Positions 16,566 to 25,722 are shown, numbered from the stretch's first letter. The stretch is 34,252 bases of DNA from Thermoplasmata archaeon (GCA_030039715.1 JASHVA010000054.1:1-34252); one strand, 5' to 3'. Program-made: numbers and translations. Notes: generated by a model not told the origin, from the sequence alone.

Positions 16566-19289
16566 ATGGCCGAGGGAGATCTCCGTCCCTCGCAGACGAC
16601 CGGGGAGGCCGGAGGGGTCCCGGTCTTCGAGCGGCCCCCCGCGCTGGTCCAGTTCCTCGACGCGACCGAGGACGCGATCCGACTGCGCCTCGCGAAGCTT
16701 CGGCTGTTCGACCGGATCTTCCTGCTCGAGCGGGACTGGATGACCCGCATCACGATGCTGATGGTGATCTGCTCGATCCTCTGGGGCGCGGTCGGCGGCT
16801 TCGACGCGTTCGGCTTCCAGACGCAGGTCGTCGCCTACGCGACCCAGTCGGCGGTGCACCTCTCGAACGTCGAGATCTACTCCTCGGTCACGCTCCACGG
16901 TCTGCGCGAGCTCTTCGGATTCGCGCAGCAGCTCGAGATCGCCCTCCTGGGGCTCCTCCTCGTCAACGCCCTCGGGATCGTCCCCCGCCACAAGTGGACG
17001 CTCTACTCGGTCGTCGGCCTCCTCAACGCCTCGATGCTCTTCCTCCAGGGGCCCGTCTACCTCTTCCCGTTCAACGACAACTACTTCCCGGCCGTCGGCT
17101 GGTACTTTCTCTCGCCGCTCGGCGTCAACGGGCAGAGCTCGTACGTCGTGAGCCCGCTCTGGTTCCTCGGGTGGCTCGCGCTCTGCGCGGCGATGTTCCT
17201 GTGGATCGGCTGGGTCGTCTCCCACCTCCTGCGCTGGTATCGGGCGAACCGGGCGAAGGCCGCGGGTCGACCCTACCCGATCTTCCTCTGGTTCGTGATG
17301 GCGACCCTCGTCCTCATCCCGCTGACGTACGCCCCGCTCGTCGTCTCGACGGTCTGGGACGTCGGGACGGCCTACGCGGGCTGGCCGATCAACGCCCTCG
17401 CGAACCAGGTGATCTTCTGGATGTTCGGGCACGCGCTCGTCTACGTGCTCTTCCTCATCCCGATGATCGAGCTCTACTTCCTCATCCCCATCCTCGCTCG
17501 GCGACCGATCTACAGCTACCGCTTCGCGGTCGCCGCGGCGATCCTGTTCGTCCTCCTGACGCCGCTCCTCGGCATCCACCACCTGTTCCTCGCTCCGATC
17601 CCCGCCTGGGAGACGTGGGCGACGATGGCGCTCTCGTTCGCGATCGTGCTGCCGTCCGCGATCACGTTCTTCTCGGTCTGGATGACCGTGAAGGGGGTCC
17701 CCCGGGCCCAGTGGGAGTGGAACGCCGTCGCGCTGTTCGCGCTCCTGAGCTTCGGCGGCGCGATCTTCGGCGGTCTCACGGGACCGACCCTCGCGACCAT
17801 CCCCTGGGACGTCGACGTCCACAACTCGCTCTACGTGCTCGGCCACTTCCACGCGATCACGATCCTGTCGATCGTGGCGGGCGGCTTCGCGCTCGTCTAC
17901 GCGGTCTTCCCGATCCTGACGGGCCGGCAATGGTTCAGCGCCGCCCTCGCCCGGATCCACTTCGTCCTCACCGTGATCGGCGGCGCCACGATCGTCCTCG
18001 CCTTCGAGGAGCTGGGGAGCCTCGGCGTCCTCCGGCGCGAGTTCATCCTCCCCATCGTCCCCGCGATCACCTTCTACCAGCTGATCCTGCTCGGAGGGAT
18101 CGTCGTCATCCTCTCCGGGCAGCTCTTCTTCGTCGCGAACGGCGCGCTGACGGTGTTCCGCGGGGAGCTCTACAGCGCCGCGGGGCTCTCGTTCGACGAG
18201 GCGATCCGGCGCGCCGCGCAGTCGACGGCCCCGCGGAGCGCGCGTGTCCCGATCGGCGACATTCCGTTCTCGCGCCGGATGCCGCGGAGCCGGCGGGAGC
18301 GCGCGGAAGCCGGTTGGTCGATCACCGTGGTCGTCCTCCTCGTCTCCGTGCTCGTCCTCGCGACCCCCGGCGCGCTCTCCGTGAGCAACACGATCGACGG
18401 CACGGGCACGGACCCCGCCGTCTCGGAATACATCGGCCTCTACGGCCAGCAGTACTACTGGACCGCGACCGAGAAGGGCCTCGTGAACGGGACGTTCGAC
18501 AACGCGCTCGTCGTGGAGGCGGGGAGCTGGGTCCAGGTGAACCTCACCGCCACGGGGGCGACCCAATCGCTCCTGGTGCCGTTCCGCGATCAGGCGGTCG
18601 TCGACGTGCAGGCCGTTCCCGGCTCGGACTCCTACGCGGTCTTCCAGGCGCCGAGCGTCCCCGGTGTCTACGGAGCGCCGGACGGGGAGTACGACGGGCC
18701 GTGGTTCGGCCAGGATGTCTCCGCGCTCATCGTGCTTCCGGACCCGAACGCGACCGGGGCCTCCCTCGCCGCCTTCGCCTCGAGCGGGGGCGGCGGGGAC
18801 ATCTACAATCCCCCGGTCGAGCCCGTCGCGGGTCTCTCGCTCGTCGGGGACGGCGAGGGGCTCTTCAACAGCTCCGTGCCGGGTCCGACGATCTCGGCGA
18901 GCGCCCCGGCCGCGGGGGGACCGGTCGCCTTCGACTGGGAGGTTCCGCTCTCCAGCATCGACGCCGACAACTATCTCGTCAACGTCACGTCGAACAATCC
19001 GGACGCGCAGCAGCAGTACGTCGTCGCCCACAACTACACGCTCCCCTTCGACATCGGGGTCTACCGCATCGCGCCGGCCACCGGGCTCTCCGTGGTCACG
19101 CAGGGCGACCTCGTGATCGACCGGGAGACGACCGAGTCGGCGAACCTCACGCCGGGCGTCTACCTCTACGGGATCGTCGCGCCGGTCGACTATTCGTACA
19201 ACCCGGCGGGCGACTCGGGCGACGGCACGGGGATCCAGACCGGGTTCGTGATGGGCCTCTGGGGGGTACTGTGGGTGAGCACGGAGTGA
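16566..19289 (+). CDS. Heme-copper oxidase subunit I-II fusion, B-type-like catalytic subunit, cupredoxin-like subunit II lacking CuA ligands
   Basis: SSVTLHGLRELFGFAQQLE, MFGHALVYVLFLIPMIELYF, LGIHHLFLAPIP, DVDVHNSLYVLGHFHAITIL (all heme/CuB His present); C-terminal soluble part VPGVYGAPDGEYDGPWFGQDVSALIVL. Confidence 0.9.
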   Translation: MAEGDLRPSQTTGEAGGVPVFERPPALVQFLDATEDAIRLRLAKLRLFDRIFLLERDWMTRITMLMVICSILWGAVGGFDAFGFQTQVVAYATQSAVHLSNVEIYSSVTLHGLRELFGFAQQLEIALLGLLLVNALGIVPRHKWTLYSVVGLLNASMLFLQGPVYLFPFNDNYFPAVGWYFLSPLGVNGQSSYVVSPLWFLGWLALCAAMFLWIGWVVSHLLRWYRANRAKAAGRPYPIFLWFVMATLVLIPLTYAPLVVSTVWDVGTAYAGWPINALANQVIFWMFGHALVYVLFLIPMIELYFLIPILARRPIYSYRFAVAAAILFVLLTPLLGIHHLFLAPIPAWETWATMALSFAIVLPSAITFFSVWMTVKGVPRAQWEWNAVALFALLSFGGAIFGGLTGPTLATIPWDVDVHNSLYVLGHFHAITILSIVAGGFALVYAVFPILTGRQWFSAALARIHFVLTVIGGATIVLAFEELGSLGVLRREFILPIVPAITFYQLILLGGIVVILSGQLFFVANGALTVFRGELYSAAGLSFDEAIRRAAQSTAPRSARVPIGDIPFSRRMPRSRRERAEAGWSITVVVLLVSVLVLATPGALSVSNTIDGTGTDPAVSEYIGLYGQQYYWTATEKGLVNGTFDNALVVEAGSWVQVNLTATGATQSLLVPFRDQAVVDVQAVPGSDSYAVFQAPSVPGVYGAPDGEYDGPWFGQDVSALIVLPDPNATGASLAAFASSGGGGDIYNPPVEPVAGLSLVGDGEGLFNSSVPGPTISASAPAAGGPVAFDWEVPLSSIDADNYLVNVTSNNPDAQQQYVVAHNYTLPFDIGVYRIAPATGLSVVTQGDLVIDRETTESANLTPGVYLYGIVAPVDYSYNPAGDSGDGTGIQTGFVMGLWGVLWVSTE

Positions 19290-19516
19290 CCGACCCCGCG
19301 CCGACTCTGGCCCCCGCGAGTACGTCGCGCGGCCTCTCCCCGTTCACGGCCTTCGGCCTCGTGGCGATCGCGGCGGCCGTCGGGGCGGTCTACGAGATGT
19401 CGTACTACGCCGGCGACTCCGCGCTCTCCCCGGGAACGCTCGGGACCACCGTCGGGATCGTGATCGCGCTCGTCGGGTTCTTCGTGTGGGGCCTTCGCGC
19501 GCCCCCGAACGAGTGA
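19286..19516 (+). CDS. Small two-TM membrane protein, putative accessory subunit of the oxidase
   Basis: GTG start overlapping oxidase stop (gtga); TM FTAFGLVAIAAAVGAVYEMSYY and LGTTVGIVIALVGFFVWGL. Confidence 0.7.
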   Translation: MTDPAPTLAPASTSRGLSPFTAFGLVAIAAAVGAVYEMSYYAGDSALSPGTLGTTVGIVIALVGFFVWGLRAPPNE

Positions 19517-19613
19517 CGGGACGCGGCGGCGAAACGCCCGCCGACAGCCTGTCGCCCGGGGTCCCGGCCGCCCGTCGGGGAGCGCTTAACTGGCCGCGCG
19601 CGGATTCGGCGTC

Positions 19614-21617
19614 ATGCCCGTCGCACGCCGCCGGCTCGCCGCGATCATGTTCACGGACATGGTCGGCTACTCGGCCCTCGCGCAGCGGAACGAGGCGGCC
19701 GCGCTGAAGCTGCTCGACCGGCACAACCGGCTCCTCCGCCCGGTCTTCGCCCGGTTCGCGGGCCGCGAGGTGAAGACCGTCGGCGACGCGTTCCTCGTGG
19801 AGTTCGAGAGCGCGCTCGACGCGGTGCGCGCGGCGATCGAGGTCCAGCGCGAGCTCGACAAGTACGACCGCTCGGCCGCCGAGGGCCTCGAGATCCGGGT
19901 CCGGATCGGCGTGCACGTCGGCGACGTGGTGCAGCAGGGCGACGACGTCCTCGGGGACGCCGTCAACATCGCCTCGCGCATCCAGCCGCTCGCCTCCCCC
20001 GGCGGCATCTGCCTCACGCAGCAGGTCGTGGACCAGGTCCAGACGAAGATCGCGGAGCGGCTCGAGCGACTCCCGCCAACGCCGCTCAAGAATCTCCGGG
20101 GTCCCGTCGCGGTCTACCGGGTCGTCCTGCCGTGGGAAGCCCCCGCCCTCGGGTCCGGCGCGGCCACGGGCAGCGGCCGTCAGCTCGCGGTCCTTCCGCT
20201 CGCGAACATCAGTCCCGACCCGAACGACGGCTACTTCGCCGACGGCCTCACCGAGGAACTGATCTCCGTCCTCTCGCAGGTCGACGGGTTGAGCGTCATC
20301 GCCCGGACCTCGGTGATGCCGTACAAGGCCGCCCCGAAGTCGGTCCCGCAGATCGGCAGCGAGCTCGGCGTCGACTCCGTGCTCGAGGGGAGCGTCCGGA
20401 AGGCGGGCGACCGGATGCGGATCACGCTCCAGCTGATCGACGTGCCGACGCAGCGCCATGTCTGGGCGAGCAGCTACGACCGGGAGCTCCACGACGTCTT
20501 CGCGGTGCAGACCGACATCGCCGACCGGACCGCCGAGGCCCTCCGGCTCCGGCTCGGGACGACGGCCCCCGAGGGGGGGCGTCGCCGACCGACCGATAAC
20601 CTCGCGGCGTACGACCTCTATCTGCGGGGCCTGGTCGCGGCGCAGGAGCGGGACGACGGGTATCTCGAGACGGCGGTCCGCTGGTTCTCGGAAGCGACGA
20701 AGCTCGACCCGAAGTTCGCCGAAGCGTACGCCGCGTGGGCCACGACGTACGTGATCGCCGCGGGGGAGCACGTCGCCATGCGCGAGGCGATCCCGAAGGC
20801 GCGCCGGCTCGCCGCGCGCGCGCTCCGCCTCGACCCGAACTCCTCCGATGCCCACGCGGCGCTCGCGAACATCGCCTTCCAGTACGACCACCGCTGGCGG
20901 TACGCGGAGGCCGAGTTCCGCCGGGCGATCGAGCTGAATCCGAGCAACGTCACGGCGACGCAGTTCTTCGGGACGATGCTCTTCGCGCTCGGCCGGTTCG
21001 AGGAGGCGAAGGAGCTCACCCGTCGCGCGATCCGGCTGAATCCGGGCGGCGGCCCGAGCGCCCTCCTCGCGTGGATCGAGTACGAGAGCGGCGACCCGGC
21101 CGAGGCGATCCGGCAGGCGGAGGAGGGCCGGGACCGAGAACCGGGCGCGGCGCAGGGGCACTCGTACCTCGGCTTGCTCTACCTCGGGGCGGGCCGGCGA
21201 GGCGACGCGCGGCGGGAGGCGGACTTTCGGCTCGTGCGGCCGACCGAGGAGGAACGGTTCGACCACGCGCTCCTGAACGCGCTCGTCGGCCGGACGGCGG
21301 AGGCGCGCGCGATCGCCCGGCGGATCGAGCAGGGTACGGAGCCCGGGTACAACTCCGCGACGCATCTCGCGATGCTGTACTCCGCCCTCGGGGAGAAGCG
21401 TCGGGCGCTCTCCCTGCTCGAGAAGGACTACCGGGCGGGGGACCGGGTGCTCTGGCTCTGGCAGCGGGGGATCTACTTCGACCCGATCCGGGCCGATCCC
21501 CGATTCGTCCGCCTCCTGCATCGCTACGGCCTCCCGGCCGAGCCTCCGCGCCGACCGCTGCTCGCCGAACGGCCCCGTCGGCGGGTCCCGCGCCGTGGGA
21601 CCCACCGGAGGCGGTGA
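19614..21617 (+). CDS. Class III adenylate/guanylate cyclase fused to TolB-like domain and TPR repeats
   Basis: AAIMFTDMVGYSALAQRNE, VKTVGDAFLVEF, VLGDAVNIASRIQPLA cyclase motifs; VLPLANISPDPNDGYFADGLTEELISVLSQVDGLSVIARTS; TPR-like C-terminus. Confidence 0.93.
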   Translation: MPVARRRLAAIMFTDMVGYSALAQRNEAAALKLLDRHNRLLRPVFARFAGREVKTVGDAFLVEFESALDAVRAAIEVQRELDKYDRSAAEGLEIRVRIGVHVGDVVQQGDDVLGDAVNIASRIQPLASPGGICLTQQVVDQVQTKIAERLERLPPTPLKNLRGPVAVYRVVLPWEAPALGSGAATGSGRQLAVLPLANISPDPNDGYFADGLTEELISVLSQVDGLSVIARTSVMPYKAAPKSVPQIGSELGVDSVLEGSVRKAGDRMRITLQLIDVPTQRHVWASSYDRELHDVFAVQTDIADRTAEALRLRLGTTAPEGGRRRPTDNLAAYDLYLRGLVAAQERDDGYLETAVRWFSEATKLDPKFAEAYAAWATTYVIAAGEHVAMREAIPKARRLAARALRLDPNSSDAHAALANIAFQYDHRWRYAEAEFRRAIELNPSNVTATQFFGTMLFALGRFEEAKELTRRAIRLNPGGGPSALLAWIEYESGDPAEAIRQAEEGRDREPGAAQGHSYLGLLYLGAGRRGDARREADFRLVRPTEEERFDHALLNALVGRTAEARAIARRIEQGTEPGYNSATHLAMLYSALGEKRRALSLLEKDYRAGDRVLWLWQRGIYFDPIRADPRFVRLLHRYGLPAEPPRRPLLAERPRRRVPRRGTHRRR

Positions 21618-21629
21618 GGGAGGACCGCG

Positions 21630-22379
21630 ATGCGGAACCGGCTTCGGGAACGATGGCGGGCCTCGAAGGGTCCGGTCTTCGGCACGTGGATCTCCTCCGC
21701 GTCGGTCGTCGCGCTCGACGCGCTCCGCGACCTCGACTTCGACTGGTTCGTGATCGACACCGAGCATGCGCACGTCAACCCCGAGACCCTGGCCGCCCTC
21801 CTCGCGGTGCTCGGGAACGACGGGCCGACCCCGCTCGTCCGCGTCGGCAACCTCGACCCGTATCTCGTGAAGCAGGCGCTCGATGCGGGCGCCCACGGGA
21901 TCCTCGTCCCGCTCGTCAGCACCGAACGTCAGGCGCGCGACGCCGTCGCCTACGCGAAGTACCCGCCGGACGGCGTCCGGGGCGCCGCGGCCGCGGCGGC
22001 GTCGCGCTACGGCGCCGAGCTCGCCGCCTACCTCCGCTCGGCGAACGCCGAGACGGTGGTCGGGGTCCAGATCGAGACGAAGGAGGCGCTGACCCACCTC
22101 GAGGCGATCGCGGGCGTGGACGGGATCGACGTGCTGTTCGTCGGCCCGCAGGACCTGACGCTCAGCCTGGGTCTCATCGACGACCGGGCGAACCCGCGCG
22201 TGCGGGAGGCGATGCGCGAGGTGGTGGCGGCGTGCGAGCGCCACGGGAAGGTCGCGGGAACGCTCGCGATCGACCCCGCGGAGAAGCGGGCGGCGGTCGA
22301 GCTCGGCTTCCGGTTCGTAGGGCTCGCGAGCGATGTGCGTTTCCTCGTCCAGGGAGCGAAAGAGTACCTCCGCTCCTGA
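21630..22379 (+). CDS. HpcH/HpaI family aldolase
   Basis: FGTWISSASVVALDALRDLDFDWFVIDTEHAHVN, AGAHGILVPLVST, QIETKEAL, DVLFVGPQDLTLSLG. Confidence 0.93.
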   Translation: MRNRLRERWRASKGPVFGTWISSASVVALDALRDLDFDWFVIDTEHAHVNPETLAALLAVLGNDGPTPLVRVGNLDPYLVKQALDAGAHGILVPLVSTERQARDAVAYAKYPPDGVRGAAAAAASRYGAELAAYLRSANAETVVGVQIETKEALTHLEAIAGVDGIDVLFVGPQDLTLSLGLIDDRANPRVREAMREVVAACERHGKVAGTLAIDPAEKRAAVELGFRFVGLASDVRFLVQGAKEYLRS

Positions 22380-22385
22380 ACCGGA

Positions 22386-23090
22386 TCAGGCGTCCGGGGA
22401 GCGGCGTCGCGCGGCGAGGAACGTCAGGACCTCCGCCGTGAGGAGGCCGGCGATCGCTCCGAGGAGCCCGCCGCCCCAGACGCCGAGGAGGATCGCGCCC
22501 TGGAGGAGCCCGGGTGGGCAGGCGGCCCCATTGTACGCGGCGTTCGGGCAGTAGGTCGTCGACTGGGCGAGCGTCGCCCCGATGCTCCCCCCACCCAGCC
22601 CGGCGAGCACTCCGCCGAGCGCACCGACCATCCCGCCGAAGCGGACGACCTCCTTGACCGGCGTGCCTTGGCGCTGGAAGACGAGGACGCCCACCCCGGC
22701 CGCGATCCCGACGAACGTGCCGCCGATCGCCCCTCCAAAGAAGGCCGCGGCCAGCGGATCCCCCGAGAACGCGCGAACCCAGTCGGCCGCGGCCGACTCG
22801 GCGAAGGCGCCCGACGCCGCCCCCGCCGCGAGACCGGCGAGCGACCCGACGACCGCGCCCAGGGCGGGTCGTCCGAGCCGGGCGAGGACGAACGCCCCGA
22901 TCGATCCGGCGGCGGCCCCGGCGATCACGCCCAGGAGGGTGCCGACGTAGATCGCCGCATCGCCGCCGAGCAACGGGTGGGCGGCCGGTGCGTAGATCGG
23001 CACGACCGAGCCGAGGAACGAGCCCGCCACCGCTCCGACGAGCGCCGCGAGCCCTACCGACCAGTGGAGCGGAGAGGGAGAGCGTGCCAT
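22386..23090 (-). CDS. Gly/Ala-rich polytopic membrane protein, unknown
   Basis: Repeated GxxxG-type hydrophobic helices; start MARSPSPLHW. Confidence 0.7.
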   Translation of the reverse strand: MARSPSPLHWSVGLAALVGAVAGSFLGSVVPIYAPAAHPLLGGDAAIYVGTLLGVIAGAAAGSIGAFVLARLGRPALGAVVGSLAGLAAGAASGAFAESAAADWVRAFSGDPLAAAFFGGAIGGTFVGIAAGVGVLVFQRQGTPVKEVVRFGGMVGALGGVLAGLGGGSIGATLAQSTTYCPNAAYNGAACPPGLLQGAILLGVWGGGLLGAIAGLLTAEVLTFLAARRRSPDA

Positions 23091-23185
23091 GCGAAGGAAC
23101 GTCGGTGGGACGGAGGGTCCCTCCTTAAACCGGTCGGCCGAACGGAAGCGCCGGCCTACATACGGCGGAGGCCTCGGCGTTTCCG

Positions 23186-24064
23186 ATGCGAGAACATACC
23201 GTGACCCGCGAGGCCGGACGCCAGCTGAAGGTCCGGGAGGACGGCGACCCCCGAGGCCGGGCGATCTTCTCCCTGCACGGCACGCCGGGCTCGCGCCTGC
23301 TCTACGGTCCCCACGTCGCCGACGCTCGGCGCCGGGGGATCCGCCTGATCGGGTACGACCGGCCGGGGTACGGGGAGTCGACGCCGGTCCGGGGTCGCCG
23401 GGTCGTCGACGCGGCGCACGACATCGTCGCGATCGCCGACGCGCTCGGGATCGAGAAGTTCGGCGTGTGGGGCCACTCGGGCGGTGGCCCGCACGCCCTC
23501 GCCTGTGCGGCCACGCTTCCCGGCCGCGCCGTCGCGGTCTCCTGCCTGGCGTCGCCCGCCCCCGCCGACGCGGACGGGTTGGATCCGTTCGAAGGGCTAG
23601 GCGAGGCGAACGCGGAGGACATGCGCCTGATGGAGTCCGACCCCGCCGCCTGGGAGGCGAAGGGGGAGGAGGAAGCGAAGATGATGCGGGAGGCCTCGTC
23701 GGAGCAGCTGCTCGCCATGCTGGACAGCCTCCTCTCGGAGGTCGACCGCAAGGCGCTCACGGGCGAACTCGGCGACTTCCTCCGGGCCCAGATGGCGGCG
23801 GGCCTCGCGGGCGGAGCCGCGGGGATGCGGGACGACAACCTCGCCGAGGGGAAGTTCGCCTGGGGCTTCGACCTCACGAAGATCCATGTCCCTGTCCAGA
23901 TCTGGCACGGTCGCCACGACAAGATGGCCCCGTTCCAGAACGGGCGGTGGCTCGCCGACCACCTGCCGCGGGCCGAGACGCACCTCGAACCGGACGAAGG
24001 ACACATCACGCTCTACGTGAACCGGGTCCCCGAAGCGCACGCCTGGATCCTCACCCAGTTCTGA
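23186..24064 (+). CDS. Alpha/beta hydrolase
   Basis: FSLHGTPGSRLL, GYDRPGYGES, GVWGHSGGGPHALACA, WHGRHDKMAPF, DEGHITLY. Confidence 0.9.
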   Translation: MREHTVTREAGRQLKVREDGDPRGRAIFSLHGTPGSRLLYGPHVADARRRGIRLIGYDRPGYGESTPVRGRRVVDAAHDIVAIADALGIEKFGVWGHSGGGPHALACAATLPGRAVAVSCLASPAPADADGLDPFEGLGEANAEDMRLMESDPAAWEAKGEEEAKMMREASSEQLLAMLDSLLSEVDRKALTGELGDFLRAQMAAGLAGGAAGMRDDNLAEGKFAWGFDLTKIHVPVQIWHGRHDKMAPFQNGRWLADHLPRAETHLEPDEGHITLYVNRVPEAHAWILTQF

Positions 24065-24069
24065 GCCGA

Positions 24070-24618
24070 TTAGGCGTCGCTGGGCCCCGGGGCCCAGCCG
24101 GCCGACTGCGCCCAGTCGTGGGCCGATCGGAGGACGGCCCAGACCGTGGGCTCTTTCGCCCGGACGTATCCCGGTCGATCGTCCCGGAACCGGCCCGCCA
24201 GCTCCCGTTTCACCCGGGCGTACTCCCGGGCGTCGGCGGGATGCGTTCTCAGGTAGTCGCGGAAGAGCAGGTTCAGCTGCTCGTCGAAGCTGCCCACGCG
24301 CCGGACGTGGAGGTGCGTCGCGGGGCCATCCGCCGGGCCGTCGAAAAAACGCTTCGAGCGATCCGGATTGTCGAGCAGGAGCCGGTAGCCGAGCCGCTCG
24401 AGGGGGCCGCGGTACGCCTCCTCGGGGGCGAGGTCTTGCACGCTCAGCTGGATGTCGATCACCGGCTTCGCGGCGATCCCGGGCACCGCGGTCGAGCCGA
24501 CGTGGTCGATGCGTCGCGCCACGGGGCCGAGCGCCTCCCGGAGCGCTCGAGAGCGATCGCCGAAGTTCCGCGGCCAGCCCGGGTCGTACTCCACGACGAC
24601 GATCGGCCCGCCGGGCAT
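24070..24618 (-). CDS. GrpB/UPF0157 family (nucleotidyltransferase-like) protein
   Basis: VVEYDPGWPRNFGDRSRALREALGPVARRIDHVGSTAVPGIAAKPVIDIQLSV. Confidence 0.92.
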   Translation of the reverse strand: MPGGPIVVVEYDPGWPRNFGDRSRALREALGPVARRIDHVGSTAVPGIAAKPVIDIQLSVQDLAPEEAYRGPLERLGYRLLLDNPDRSKRFFDGPADGPATHLHVRRVGSFDEQLNLLFRDYLRTHPADAREYARVKRELAGRFRDDRPGYVRAKEPTVWAVLRSAHDWAQSAGWAPGPSDA

Positions 24619-24658
24619 CGCGACGCGAGGTCCGGTGGCGGTTTAATGCCGGCCCGCC

Positions 24659-25453
24659 TCAGTCCGGTAGCGTCGCGACGAACCGGCGCACCCGCGGCGC
24701 CGTCCGGTCGAGATCGAGCACCAGTTCGAGGTGGCTCGCCGCCGGGACGAGCTCCAGCACGACCCCCGTCGGGACGTGGTTCCGGATCCGTTCGACGCGC
24801 TCCGGCTCGGCGCCGGCGCGCGCGATGAGGAGGATCGGCATCTCGAGGTGCGGCAGGACGCTCTTCGGGCCGGCCCATCGGGTCCACTCCGCGAGCTCGA
24901 AGGCGAGCATCTGGGGGTCGTTCTTGAGATACTCCGCGACCCACGGGTGATCGGGCGGGAGCGAGAAGACCGCCGACGCGCGTTCCCGGAACCGCCGGGC
25001 TCCGTCCTCGCCGACGAACGAAGCGTAGGCGCGGGCGCGCGCCAGCCGATCGTCGCGTATCACGGGCTCCGTGAGGTCGGCGCCATCGTACCCGTCGTGG
25101 TCGATCACGGCCCGGACGCGGCGGGGATACGCTTCGGCGACGGCGAACGCGAGCGTTCCTCCGTCCGAGAATCCCCAGAGAATCGCGCGATCGATGCCCG
25201 CGTCGTCCATGGCGGCGACGATGTCGTCCCGGTACTCCTCGATGCGATGCAGGGTCGGGTCGCGCGGCCGCCCGCTCTCCCCGTGGCCGCGCGGCTCCAC
25301 CGAGAGTCGGCGGTGGTCCGGGAGCGCGCGTGCGTATCCGACGCGCCGCCCGGGCGCGATCGACCCCCCGAGTCCGGGGAGGAGCACTACGTCCGGACCG
25401 TTCCCTTCGAGCTCGTAGTGGATCCGGATCTTACGGCGCGTCGCGAACGGCAT
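24659..25453 (-). CDS. Alpha/beta hydrolase
   Basis: IRIHYELEGNGPDVVLLPGLGGS, VEPRGHGESGRP, ILWGFSDGGTLAFAVAEAYP. Confidence 0.88.
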   Translation of the reverse strand: MPFATRRKIRIHYELEGNGPDVVLLPGLGGSIAPGRRVGYARALPDHRRLSVEPRGHGESGRPRDPTLHRIEEYRDDIVAAMDDAGIDRAILWGFSDGGTLAFAVAEAYPRRVRAVIDHDGYDGADLTEPVIRDDRLARARAYASFVGEDGARRFRERASAVFSLPPDHPWVAEYLKNDPQMLAFELAEWTRWAGPKSVLPHLEMPILLIARAGAEPERVERIRNHVPTGVVLELVPAASHLELVLDLDRTAPRVRRFVATLPD

Positions 25454-25492
25454 GACCGAGGCCCCCGGCCGGCCGCCGCGCTCCGAGCGCCG

Positions 25493-25618
25493 TCAGCCCT
25501 GCTCGATGTGCTCGGTGATGTGGCCGGCGTGCGCGGCGACCGCGGCGGGGTTCGCCGAGGAGTAGGTCGTTCCGCAGGTCTCGCACTCCATGTCGTCCGG
25601 CGCCGCCACCTTCGCCAT
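25493..25618 (-). CDS. 41-aa C2H2-type zinc-finger microprotein (absent from ORF track)
   Basis: Minus-strand translation MAKVAAPDDMECETCGTTYSSANPAAVAAHAGHITEHIEQG*; 'gttgttata' TATA-like element ~20-30 nt upstream. Confidence 0.6.
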   Translation of the reverse strand: MAKVAAPDDMECETCGTTYSSANPAAVAAHAGHITEHIEQG

Positions 25619-25722
25619 GTGGGCCCGAACGGCTCCCGGTATAACAACACGGCGCGTGACGAGTCGGGGGGCGCCGGAAGAGGGCGGAAAGGCCCATCCG
25701 CTCCCGTCGGCTTTCCGGGTCG

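Noticed and set aside
16302-19031. 909-aa minus-strand ORF opposite the oxidase
   Set aside because: Arg/Asp/Glu-rich antisense of a clear heme-copper oxidase gene; artefact of high GC content.
16088-19516. 1142-aa plus-strand ORF overlapping hydrolase and oxidase genes
   Set aside because: Low-complexity Arg/Pro/Ala translation in a non-coding frame; only its last ~77 codons (from 19286) look real.
19344-22244. 966-aa minus-strand ORF
   Set aside because: Antisense to the cyclase-TPR and aldolase genes; composition typical of spurious GC-rich frames.
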